A stretch of 34,346 bases of DNA, from positions 1 through 34,346 of the forward strand of contig CANIVT010000019.1 of NCBI GenBank assembly GCA_947471565.1. The letters run 5' to 3'. Under the pieces are notes generated by a model, which was not told the DNA's origin, did no database searches, and saw only the letters and a list, made by a program, of their open reading frames with translations. The position numbers and the translations under genes were made by a program. The DNA is from Spartobacteria bacterium. Its GTDB lineage: Bacteria > Verrucomicrobiota > Verrucomicrobiia > Chthoniobacterales > UBA6821. Positions 7,523 through 18,437 of the stretch are shown here, in pieces; positions within the stretch are counted from its first letter, which is position 1; every line of letters starts with the position of its first letter.

Positions 7523-9144
7523 GGGATCGTGACGGTGGTGCCGATGCGCTCCGCGACATCGCGCCTGGTCGTGGCCACGATCAGGGTCCAGGGGGCATCG
7601 GGAGAGGAAAGTCTGGCGATCAGGGCGGGATGGAGGGCCGGATCGAGCAGATCGAGCGTTCCGTCGAGAAGCATCAGACGCGGCTTGGCAAGGATGGATC
7701 GGGCGATTCCGAGTAGGACCAGTTCGGAGGCGGAGAGGGGGGATCCCGTCGAGGAAAGAGGAGTCGCCATCCCCTTGGGGAGGGTGTCGATGCGCCCGGA
7801 GAGCCCGGCATCGCGCAGAGCTTCTCGGATCTCCTCAATCCCAATCCCTTCGTTCCCGGCGCGAAGGTTCTCAAGAATGGTTCCGGAGAAAACCTCACCA
7901 CGGCCGGCATGGGCGATGAGGCTCCGGGCGGCGGCACGATCGAGCGAATGAGATCCGATCCCGTCGAAGGAGACCTGCGCTCCTTCGGGGGAACGGAGTA
8001 GCGAGATTGTCTCCAGAAAGTATGACTTGCCGCTTCCAGGACCACCGAGCAGAGCGATCCGCGAACCGGCAACTGCATCCAGCGAGATCTCACCATCGGC
8101 ACCCGGGCAGCTTGCCTTCACGGCCAGGGCTTTCTCCGATGGCTTCAGAATCTCACCCCCTTCTGATTCCAGGGCAAAACTGTCAATCACACCCAGCTTG
8201 TCGAGCGAGGCTTCCAGATCATAAAAGGACTCCAGATGCTTCCCGCTCTTGGCAAGGGCTGCCAGGACAAGGGTCACGATCAATTCGGAGGCGACCAACT
8301 GCCCCAGCGTGAGCTGGCGGTTGATGACCAACCATCCTCCGAGTCCCAGGAGCAAGGTGCTCGCCACGGCCTCCAGAAAGATCACGAACAGGGTCTGGCG
8401 CCAGACGATCCGATAATGGGATTTGCGGGCATCGACATAGCTGGCGGTGTGGGAGCGGGCGCGATTGATGGCCAGTTCCTGCATGGTGCCTGTTCGGAAA
8501 AGCGAGGGTGATCGGGCGATCTCTCCCAACCATCCCGCAAGGTCGAATTTGGCATAACTTTCCTCGATGCTCGAGGAGACGCCCCCCCTTCCGAGGACGA
8601 GAGTCACCACGATCACCGCAACCACGAGGATCACCGCAAAGGTGAGCAGGTAGGGATGGTAGCAGGAGAGTAGGACAAGGCCGACAAGCGTGATCATGAC
8701 GATGCCGACACCATCCACTAGGAGGCCGGCAAGTGCCTTCTGGACGGATACAACCTCGAAAAACCTGTTGGCCAGATCTCCCGCGTTGCGCCCCTCGAAC
8801 GTGGAGACGTCGGCTCGCGAAAAACGGGCCGAAAACCTTTCCGCGTAGCGAACGAAAAGACGTCGCTGGAGATATTCCGAGACCAGGATCTGAAGGGATT
8901 TCAGAGCGGCCGAGATGATCAGCAGCGTCAGCATCACCAACGCCAAGGCGATCACCGGCCAGAGCAGGACTCCGAAGGCGACGGTGTTCACGAGCGTTTC
9001 GATGGCGGCGGGTGCGACGATCGAAAGCAGCCCCACGCAGAGCGCGAAGACAAGGATCATCCCCACGTCACGGGGATCGAGATCGAGGGCGTTCCTGAGT
9101 CGCGTCCAGGAACCTTCGTCGGGATGATGGCGCGGGTGGGACAT
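7519..9144 (-). CDS. ABC exporter with degenerate nucleotide-binding domain
   Basis: A 541-residue half-transporter: a membrane domain with about six helices (roughly 25-310) fused to an ATPase domain. Walker A is good (GGPGSGKS, 367-374). Elsewhere the domain departs from consensus: the signature is LSASE instead of LSGGQ, the Walker B Asp494 is followed by Gly495 where catalytic Glu is expected (LMLLDGTLDLLD), and the switch His is Thr526 (IVATTRRD). It lacks the N-terminal C39 peptidase domain of bacteriocin exporters. I chose the ATG at 9144. An upstream TTG at 9192 lies within the -35 element of a good promoter. The gene is co-transcribed with the HlyD adaptor. It may be a slow, regulated or heterodimeric exporter. 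No partner subunit is visible. Confidence 0.8.
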   Translation of the reverse strand: MSHPRHHPDEGSWTRLRNALDLDPRDVGMILVFALCVGLLSIVAPAAIETLVNTVAFGVLLWPVIALALVMLTLLIISAALKSLQILVSEYLQRRLFVRYAERFSARFSRADVSTFEGRNAGDLANRFFEVVSVQKALAGLLVDGVGIVMITLVGLVLLSCYHPYLLTFAVILVVAVIVVTLVLGRGGVSSSIEESYAKFDLAGWLGEIARSPSLFRTGTMQELAINRARSHTASYVDARKSHYRIVWRQTLFVIFLEAVASTLLLGLGGWLVINRQLTLGQLVASELIVTLVLAALAKSGKHLESFYDLEASLDKLGVIDSFALESEGGEILKPSEKALAVKASCPGADGEISLDAVAGSRIALLGGPGSGKSYFLETISLLRSPEGAQVSFDGIGSHSLDRAAARSLIAHAGRGEVFSGTILENLRAGNEGIGIEEIREALRDAGLSGRIDTLPKGMATPLSSTGSPLSASELVLLGIARSILAKPRLMLLDGTLDLLDPALHPALIARLSSPDAPWTLIVATTRRDVAERIGTTVTIP

Positions 9145-9163
9145 GTCGCGGATAAGAGCAAGT

Positions 9164-9192
9164 AATATAGACCGGCGCTTCCGTTTGATCAA
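9164..9192 (-). promoter_or_regulatory. sigma-70-type promoter of the ABC/HlyD operon
   Basis: On the minus strand TTGATC (9192-9187) and TATATT (9169-9164) are separated by exactly 17 bases. Transcription would start near 9157, 13 bases before the ATG at 9144. The -35 element overlaps a half-site of the TTTGAT/ATCAAA motif described next, consistent with activator contact at the -35. Confidence 0.6.
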
Positions 9193-9229
9193 TTAGAGTG
9201 TATCAAATGGAGTTTTTGATAAAATCAAA
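9184..9229. promoter_or_regulatory. probable LysR-type operator of the ABC/HlyD operon
   Basis: Two dyads are present: TTTGAT-AAA-ATCAAA at 9215-9229, and TTTGAT (9184-9189) with ATCAAA (9202-9207) 12 bases apart. The first is centred at 9222, about -65 from the predicted start at 9157. The second reaches the -35. LysR-type regulators usually bind a recognition site at -65 and an activation site near -35. The same palindrome occurs in the lysR-dabB gap at 15329-15343, so that LysR protein is the likely ligand. Confidence 0.55.
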
Positions 9230-9265
9230 CGCTTATTTTAAACTTCACCGCTTCGCTCAGGAACT

Positions 9266-9302
9266 AGCACGGCATGCACATAGGTGCATACCGTGCTTTT
9301 TT
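9266..9302 (+). terminator. strong hairpin with T tract, plus-strand orientation
   Basis: A 14-bp stem with one mismatch (9266-9279 with 9284-9297, loop ATAG) is followed on the plus strand by six T. On the minus strand the same hairpin follows glnK1 by about 34 bases but has no T tract after it, only A before it. It may help end the dab-amtB1-glnK1 transcript. Its U-tract, though, would serve a plus-strand RNA starting in 9193-9265, where no gene is recognised. Confidence 0.65.
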
Positions 9303-9330
9303 CCTTTCCGGGAGCAATCAGGAACGCAGA

Positions 9331-11222
<1,892 letters not shown>

Positions 11223-11230
11223 GGGAAAGA

Positions 11231-11253
11231 AGTTTCGGGTTTTTACCGAAACT
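11231..11253 (-). other. stem-loop between dabA and amtB1
   Basis: A perfect 8-bp inverted repeat AGTTTCGG/CCGAAACT (11231-11238, 11246-11253) with a 7-base loop lies in the 55-base gap. On the minus strand it is followed by TCTTTCCC and the amtB1 ATG after nine bases. The T tract is weak, so it is more likely a processing, stability or partial-termination element than a full terminator. It could also control amtB1 translation. Confidence 0.5.
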
Positions 11254-11277
11254 CCTTGGATTTGTCCATGCGAGGGC

Positions 11278-13635
11278 TCACGCGATCACGGGCCTCCATC
11301 CACCCCGGCCATCCGACCAACCGTTGATCCGACCGTCTTTGTCCATGACGAAGAGGTCGATCCAGCCGTTGGCCACGAGATCGGAAACATGCCGGTGCTT
11401 GGCAAGTACCTTATCGATCGACTCCGCCGGAGCCTCCACGATGACGGCAAGCCGGAGCGGTTCATGGCGCCATTCCTGTCCATCATGCACCGACTGGAAG
11501 GGCAGGCCGTTCTTGAGATCGCCTCCATTCCCCTCGTGGACACCGAGCAGACCCGCCACGTTGTGGATCACCTTGTCACCTGCGCCGAAGAGCCGGTTAT
11601 CCACCGTGGATCCAAAGTACTGGAGATTGATCCAACTCGCCACGACCACCGGAGCGGTGAGTAGCAGCTCCAGCGTCGCCTCACCCTCGTCGAGATCATG
11701 CCGGTAGTCGTGCAGGAAGACCCTTCCATTAAGATCGAGCCCCCGTGTCCGCTCCCGCGGCGCGGCAATGAAGGCATGGTTGCCCGCAAGACCCCATTCT
11801 GGACGGACCTGCGCCCAATCCCGGCTCCTCAATCCGACCTTGGCTTCTAGCTCCGTCACGTCAGGATCAATTCCTAGCAGCGGCGCTCTCACCTTCCTGG
11901 CGATTCCGCCGGCAAGCCTGAGGTAGGCTGCGAGCAAGTTGACAGCTTCGGCGTGCGATTCAGGAACCGAGCCGAGGCCGAAGAGCGTCACCTCGTCGGT
12001 GGTCGTGTTGTGGAGGCCTGCCAGGAAGAGAGTTTCCTCCGGAATGATGATTCCCCGGTCAAACAACCCTTTCCGGACCGCGGGATCATTGAGGATGTCG
12101 GCGGCTGTCCTGGCATTGGCCTCACCGGTGTGGCCGCCGCAGGCACCGCAATCAAGGCTCGAGCCATAGGGGTTATTCTCCGTCCTACTCCCGTGGCCGC
12201 AGAGAAGGACCAACCGAGAGAGGCCTCCCTTGGCCATGCCCATGTGCCGCAGGGCACCTGCAGCGAGCGTCAGTTTCGTTTCCAAAGGCAGGACCGAGAC
12301 ATCGACATCGCAGCCGCAGCCCTGCTCGGAATGCGAGCGCCCCGTCAAATCCCGGATCATCCGGCCGACGAAACCGAGTCCAAGTGTCTCGATGAAGACA
12401 AAACTGGAAACCGCTGAGTTTTTGAATGACTTCCAAGCCCCGGCGAACCGCTTGTGCCTCGCGATCGCGCCGAGTTCACCCGGTGAACCATGGGCAGGGA
12501 CTTTCACGGCGGGGCTCAGGAGCACGGGGCACTGGGGGGTGCCGCTTGTCTCGCCCGCAGGCACCGCCTCGATCGGAAACCCGAAGAATCCAGCAAACCC
12601 GATCGTCTTTCCCGCTGGCGCGACCTTTTCGAGCGCCCTCCGGAAGACCTCCGACCGGACATCGATACAGAAGACCGCCTGGAAGTCGGGGGTTCCCGAG
12701 TCCTTGCCTCCGCCGAGCGAGGCAAGCTGACCAAAGAGCTTCCGCCGGGTGGCGATCTCGTGGGCCCGCTGCCAGAGGAACCGAGGGGCGGCTGCCGTGA
12801 GCCCGGTCTTTGCTGGATCCGCCTGGGCGGAGGTTGCGGACGAAGGGAAGGCGTGTTGCAGCGCGCACTCGTAGACCAGCCTGATGGCGAGCAGATGCTT
12901 CAGCGTGTCGTCAGCTTCACCCTGCAGGCGTTTTTCATGCGCAAGGAATTGCAGGTGACCGGCCCATCCGCCAATGCCGAGCAGCAGGGAGTGAAAGACC
13001 TCGACTGCCCCTTCACCATCCAGTCCCAACTCCCTTGCCGCCCGGTCGATCTCGATGGCGGGATCATCACCGATCCCCCCGACGAAGTTCAGCCATCCCT
13101 TCAGGCCAGCCGTCTCGGGATTCCTATCGAGCGCAGCGGCCTGCCGCCACGCTGTGAAGAGTGGCTGTCCTTTCCAGGGAAATCCCCAGAGCGCCTGACC
13201 GCCATCGAAATAGGCCGTGCACCACTTGGAAATCTCCTCGGTGACAAACGCACCCCACCGGGTTCCCGACTCCGCGTCAATCCGTGCGCTCGGCAAGCCG
13301 AGGGAAGCAGGGGGAAGTTCCCATGCATCCGCGCGGAGGGCAGCGACGAGATCCTCCGGGGAAAGGTCGGCATTGGCCTCACTGATCGCCCTCCGTAGAT
13401 CTTCGGAGGTGATCCTTCCGACCAGGTGTCGTTCCCGATAGAAGGAGGGAGGGAGTGCAAGGGGCGTGCCGGCATTCCGTGCCAGCACCTCGGCGGCCTC
13501 GGCGAAGGGCATGCCGGAGAGTCCTACGAAAGGATTCACGGCGACAAACCTCGAGAGCGGCCAGAGTGGAGCGATGCGGGACATGGCCTTGTCGGCCTGC
13601 TGCTTGAACGAGAGGGTGGAATCGTTGCAATTCAT
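11278..13635 (-). CDS. dabA: DabA, zinc-binding subunit of a DAB inorganic-carbon pump (UPF0753/DUF2309)
   Basis: A 785-residue cytoplasmic protein of the family whose Halothiobacillus member forms, with DabB, an energy-coupled CO2-hydrating pump (DABs accumulate bicarbonate). It has a beta-carbonic-anhydrase-like zinc site: Cys323 and Asp325 in VFCIDVRSE, His481 in LCGHGS and Cys496 in LDCGACGG. The 15-residue spacing between the last two equals that in the characterised protein. Length and N-terminus (an acidic lead, then APLWPLSRFVAVNPF) are typical. It follows dabB by 45 bases and precedes amtB1 by 55 bases. The expected product is bicarbonate in the cytoplasm for carboxylation reactions; whether the organism fixes carbon autotrophically cannot be told here. 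Confidence 0.93.
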   Translation of the reverse strand: MNCNDSTLSFKQQADKAMSRIAPLWPLSRFVAVNPFVGLSGMPFAEAAEVLARNAGTPLALPPSFYRERHLVGRITSEDLRRAISEANADLSPEDLVAALRADAWELPPASLGLPSARIDAESGTRWGAFVTEEISKWCTAYFDGGQALWGFPWKGQPLFTAWRQAAALDRNPETAGLKGWLNFVGGIGDDPAIEIDRAARELGLDGEGAVEVFHSLLLGIGGWAGHLQFLAHEKRLQGEADDTLKHLLAIRLVYECALQHAFPSSATSAQADPAKTGLTAAAPRFLWQRAHEIATRRKLFGQLASLGGGKDSGTPDFQAVFCIDVRSEVFRRALEKVAPAGKTIGFAGFFGFPIEAVPAGETSGTPQCPVLLSPAVKVPAHGSPGELGAIARHKRFAGAWKSFKNSAVSSFVFIETLGLGFVGRMIRDLTGRSHSEQGCGCDVDVSVLPLETKLTLAAGALRHMGMAKGGLSRLVLLCGHGSRTENNPYGSSLDCGACGGHTGEANARTAADILNDPAVRKGLFDRGIIIPEETLFLAGLHNTTTDEVTLFGLGSVPESHAEAVNLLAAYLRLAGGIARKVRAPLLGIDPDVTELEAKVGLRSRDWAQVRPEWGLAGNHAFIAAPRERTRGLDLNGRVFLHDYRHDLDEGEATLELLLTAPVVVASWINLQYFGSTVDNRLFGAGDKVIHNVAGLLGVHEGNGGDLKNGLPFQSVHDGQEWRHEPLRLAVIVEAPAESIDKVLAKHRHVSDLVANGWIDLFVMDKDGRINGWSDGRGGWRPVIA

Positions 13636-13680
13636 GGTGATGAAGGTTGATGGAGAGGTGAGGTGCTCGGATTAGAGCGA

Positions 13681-15270
13681 TCAGGATTTTCGGGATCGGG
13701 GCGGCCAGAGAGAGGCGATCAGGCGGTTGGCCGCCGTGTTGACATAGAAACCGTTGTAGGCGTGGACGAAGAGCGCCCGCCCCGCGGCGGTCGAGACCCA
13801 TGTCGGTGGAAGAAAGGCCCGGAGGGCAAGCAGTAGGAAAGAGAACGCCGTGACCAGCGCGATCGGCCAGGCAAGCGTGAACGTGGGGGCCGGGGCGACC
13901 GAGGTGCCGAGCAGATGCCGCGTCCCCTCGTGAAGCGCGACCGAGAGGAGACCGACGCCTGCGGCGACGGCGAGTCCGGAGAGGAGACCGATGATTCCGG
14001 AGGAAGTCGACCACCAGTGCCAGAGCAATTGGGCAAGAGCCACGGCGAGGATCAGTCCCAGGCCGAACCGACCGGAGTCGGCCCAGAGAGCGCCGCCCGA
14101 CACGAGGGAAAGAAGTCCGACAAGCGCACCCGCCACGGAGAAAGCGGCGAGGGCGCCGAGGACCCCCCGGTAGCGCCGTGCGGGCGGGGATCCGACTGCA
14201 CGGGCCGCGGCGATCACGCTTCCCGAGGAGAGGAAGGCATGGGCCTTGTACAGGGAGTGAGCGGCGATGTGGAGCAGGGCCAGCGCGAAAGCGCCAAGGC
14301 CGCATTGCAGCATCATGAAGCCCATCTGCGCGACCGTGGAGAAGGCGAGCGTCCGCTTCACGCTGGTCTGCGTGATCATGACTAGGGAACCGAAGAGGGC
14401 GGTGAATCCACCCACGGCGGCGAGCAACTCGAGGGCATGGGGAGCCTTGGCCATCAGTGGACTGAATCTGATAATGAGGAAGCCGCCGGCGTTGATGATC
14501 CCCGCATGCATGAGTGCCGAGACCGGCGTGGGAGTCTCCATGGTGTCGGGAAGCCAACCATGGAAGGGAAATTGGGCCGACTTCAGCACCGCTGCCAGTA
14601 CCAGAAGGAGCGCGATGCCTTGGATCGCTCCCGAATGCCCCCCCGCATCCCCGGATGCCGCGGCAAAGAGGGGTGCGTAGTCGAGAGTTCCGAAAGAACG
14701 CCAAGCGGTCCAGAGCGAGGCGAGGAGGGCGATATCGCCGAGCCTGCTGAAAAGGAACTTCTTCCGTGCGGCCATCATGGCGGCGGGCCTGTCGGGATAG
14801 AAGGTGAGCAACTTGTGCAATGCCATGCTAACCCCCATCCATGAGAGGACGAAGAGGGCGAGGTTCCCGGAGACCACTAGCAAAAGCACGCATCCAGCGG
14901 TCACCGAGAGCCATTTAAAGAAGCGGCCCTGGTCGGGATTGCCGGCCAGATAATTCCCCGAGAAACGGATCACGGCGACTGCCAGAAAGGCCGCCAGCAC
15001 GAGCATCACCGAGGAGACGGCGTCGAAGTAGGTGGAAAGAGCAACCGGCCCATACGAGGCCGCTGTGAATTCCAACGGATGTCCCGCAAGCACCAGGGCT
15101 CCGGCCGAGACGAGCGCCAGGAGGAGGGAAATCAATCCGAGGATCTGGCTGGCTTTGCCTGTCCATGCAGGCATGGCATTGGCGACTCCCCTCGGTAGCA
15201 CGAGCACAGCCAGAAGCGGCAGCGGTACGAGGAGTGGGAGGAGGAAGGCGGACGAGGCGTTTTGATTCAT
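13681..15270 (-). CDS. dabB: DabB, membrane subunit of a DAB inorganic-carbon pump
   Basis: A 529-residue integral membrane protein of the proton-translocating NuoL/Mrp antiporter family. It has about 13-14 hydrophobic helices and the family core with conserved Lys and His (KSAQFPFHGWLPDTMETPTPVSALMHA is recognisable near residues 239-265; also HIAAHSLYKAHAFLSSG further on). Paired directly with dabA, it is DabB and not a respiratory complex I subunit. It is thought to use the cation gradient to make CO2 hydration by DabA unidirectional. It is the first gene of dabB-dabA-amtB1-glnK1 and is divergent from lysR, with a palindromic operator in the 79-base gap. Confidence 0.9.
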   Translation of the reverse strand: MNQNASSAFLLPLLVPLPLLAVLVLPRGVANAMPAWTGKASQILGLISLLLALVSAGALVLAGHPLEFTAASYGPVALSTYFDAVSSVMLVLAAFLAVAVIRFSGNYLAGNPDQGRFFKWLSVTAGCVLLLVVSGNLALFVLSWMGVSMALHKLLTFYPDRPAAMMAARKKFLFSRLGDIALLASLWTAWRSFGTLDYAPLFAAASGDAGGHSGAIQGIALLLVLAAVLKSAQFPFHGWLPDTMETPTPVSALMHAGIINAGGFLIIRFSPLMAKAPHALELLAAVGGFTALFGSLVMITQTSVKRTLAFSTVAQMGFMMLQCGLGAFALALLHIAAHSLYKAHAFLSSGSVIAAARAVGSPPARRYRGVLGALAAFSVAGALVGLLSLVSGGALWADSGRFGLGLILAVALAQLLWHWWSTSSGIIGLLSGLAVAAGVGLLSVALHEGTRHLLGTSVAPAPTFTLAWPIALVTAFSFLLLALRAFLPPTWVSTAAGRALFVHAYNGFYVNTAANRLIASLWPPRSRKS

Positions 15271-15328
15271 GCACCCATCGTAAGGGCCTTCATTATTATT
15301 GATCCAATAGATGATTTTTAATAGATCG

Positions 15329-15343
15329 TTTGATTAAATCAAA
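15329..15343. promoter_or_regulatory. LysR-type operator between dabB and lysR
   Basis: A perfect palindrome TTTGAT-TAA-ATCAAA in an AT-rich 79-base gap between divergent genes. The same half-sites and 3-base spacer recur at 9215-9229 upstream of the ABC/HlyD operon. A second, weaker dyad ATTG-ATC-CAAT lies at 15298-15308. For lysR, a plausible -35/-10 pair (TTGATC at 15299-15304, TAGATC at 15322-15327, 17-base spacer) places the start inside the palindrome, as expected for autorepression. Confidence 0.6.
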
Positions 15344-15349
15344 TACGCT

Positions 15350-16264
15350 GTGTCCTTCCTCAATTACCATCATCTCCGTTATTTCCGGGCGATCGCTCAG
15401 ACGGGCAACCTGACCCGCGCCGCCGAGCATCTGCGCATCTCCCCCTCGGCGTTGAGCATCCAGCTGGGCCAGCTCGAGGGGAGCCTCGGCCAGGCATTGT
15501 TCGAGCGGCGCAAAAAGCGCCTGGAACTCACCGAGGCAGGCCGCCTTGCCCTGGACTACGCCGAGACGATCTTCCGCAGCGGCGAGGAACTTCTCGACGC
15601 TCTCAAGCACCGCGTGCCGAAGCAGCGCCAGATCCTGCGTGTCGGTGCCGTGGCCACCCTCTCGCGAAACTTCCAACTCGAACTACTTCGACCATTCCTC
15701 ACGAGGCCCGATGTGGAACTGGTGCTTCGGACCGGTGCCCTGCGAGACCTTTTGGGGATGCTCGAGGCCCACGCGGTCGACATCGTACTCTCCAACCTTC
15801 CGGTTCCTCTCGATGCAGAAACCGATCTGCGAAGCCATCTCCTCGACGAGCAGGAAGTGAGCCTCGTAGCCCACCGGAAGAACACCCGCTTCCGCTTCCC
15901 CGAATCACTTGATGGGATGCCGATGGTCCTGCCGACGCTGGAGAGCAGCATCCGTGGCCCTTTTGACCTGCTGCTTGAGCAGCACGGGGTGCGCCCTCAG
16001 ATCGTGGCGGAGGTCACCGACATGGCGATGCTGCGACTACTGGCCCGCGAGGCGGAGGCCGTGACGCTCGTACCCCGGGTCGTCGTCCGTGACGAACTCC
16101 GCTCGGGAACCCTGGTGGAACTCCACCGCATCAGACGGATCAAGGAGAGCTTCTACGCGATCACGCCCGCACGGCAGTTCCCCAATCCTCTGGTGAAGGA
16201 GTTGCTCGGCAACCCGCGCTCCACCACTCCCCGGCCTCGGAAACGGAAAAAGGCGGGGACATGA
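15350..16264 (+). CDS. LysR-family transcriptional regulator (NhaR-like N-terminus)
   Basis: A 304-residue LysR-type regulator. The winged helix-turn-helix occupies residues 5-63 (LNYHHLRYFRAIAQTGNLTR, then AAEHLRISPSALSIQLGQLE), most like NhaR-type members. The effector-binding domain follows from about residue 92. The start is GTG at 15350; no ATG in frame gives a complete helix-turn-helix. It is divergent from dabBA-amtB1-glnK1, so it probably controls that operon, and the matching palindrome at 9215 suggests it also controls the ABC/HlyD operon. The effector is unknown; CO2/bicarbonate status, ions or a nitrogen signal are candidates. The stop codon lies in the loop of a terminator hairpin. 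The C-terminus is very basic (PRPRKRKKAGT). Confidence 0.9.
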   Translation: MSFLNYHHLRYFRAIAQTGNLTRAAEHLRISPSALSIQLGQLEGSLGQALFERRKKRLELTEAGRLALDYAETIFRSGEELLDALKHRVPKQRQILRVGAVATLSRNFQLELLRPFLTRPDVELVLRTGALRDLLGMLEAHAVDIVLSNLPVPLDAETDLRSHLLDEQEVSLVAHRKNTRFRFPESLDGMPMVLPTLESSIRGPFDLLLEQHGVRPQIVAEVTDMAMLRLLAREAEAVTLVPRVVVRDELRSGTLVELHRIRRIKESFYAITPARQFPNPLVKELLGNPRSTTPRPRKRKKAGT

Positions 16265-16276
16265 GTCCCCGCCTTT
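16252..16276. terminator. bidirectional terminator between lysR and glnK2
   Basis: A perfect 9-bp stem GGCGGGGAC/GTCCCCGCC (16252-16260, 16265-16273), extended by A-T pairs, has the loop ATGA that contains the lysR stop codon. It is flanked by A on the left and TTT on the right, so it can work for both convergent genes. Confidence 0.85.
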
Positions 16277-16343
16277 CCGCGAAGGGCTTTCAGAAAAGCC
16301 CCTTCAGAGACGAAGCAAATCGTCCCGTTATTGAATTGATCGC

Positions 16344-18211
<1,868 letters not shown>

Positions 18212-18255
18212 GGGTTGTGTTGTTGGTGTCGCCCCTGAGGGCGGTAAGGCAATCA

Positions 18256-18271
18256 AGCAATCCCCATGCCA
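18256..18271 (-). promoter_or_regulatory. sigma-54 (RpoN) promoter of amtB2-glnK2
   Basis: The minus strand reads TGGCATGGGGATTGCT, matching TGGCAY-N5-TTGCW. Transcription should start near 18244, leaving a C/A-rich leader of about 33 nt to the ATG at 18211. Sigma-54 control of amtB is well established in other bacteria under nitrogen limitation (NtrC). I see no clear NtrC site (TGCAC-N7-GTGCA) in the 18272-18437 gap. Confidence 0.75.
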
Positions 18272-18424
18272 AGTTTTCTTCCGATGGTGTTTTGGGATGG
18301 GTTTTCTCTGTGAAGAAATTTTTTTGGCTATTTTTGTCCTTTGATCCCAGGTGCGCAAATTCTGGTTCTTTTTTGCCACCCTTTTTGCCCCTCAAAGAGG
18401 AACCCTCTCTCTCTTGCCCCTTCT

Positions 18425-18432
18425 GCTATAAA
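18425..18432 (+). promoter_or_regulatory. -10 element close to the start codon of the MsbA-like gene
   Basis: TGCTATAAA at 18424-18432 is an extended -10 (TGn-TATAAA) ending six bases before the ATG at 18438. Transcription would begin at or next to the start codon, giving a leaderless mRNA. No good -35 is seen 17 bases upstream. Confidence 0.35.
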
Positions 18433-18437
18433 ACCCC

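Noticed and set aside
13379-14704. 441-codon minus-strand open frame overlapping dabB and the start of dabA
   Set aside because: It is on the same strand but another frame from DabB, is very rich in Arg/Gly/Pro, and DabB explains the conserved sequence.
16279-16307. second hairpin (GAAGGGCTTTC...) downstream of glnK2 as a separate terminator
   Set aside because: The stem is imperfect and has no T tract; the adjacent perfect hairpin at 16252-16273 is sufficient.
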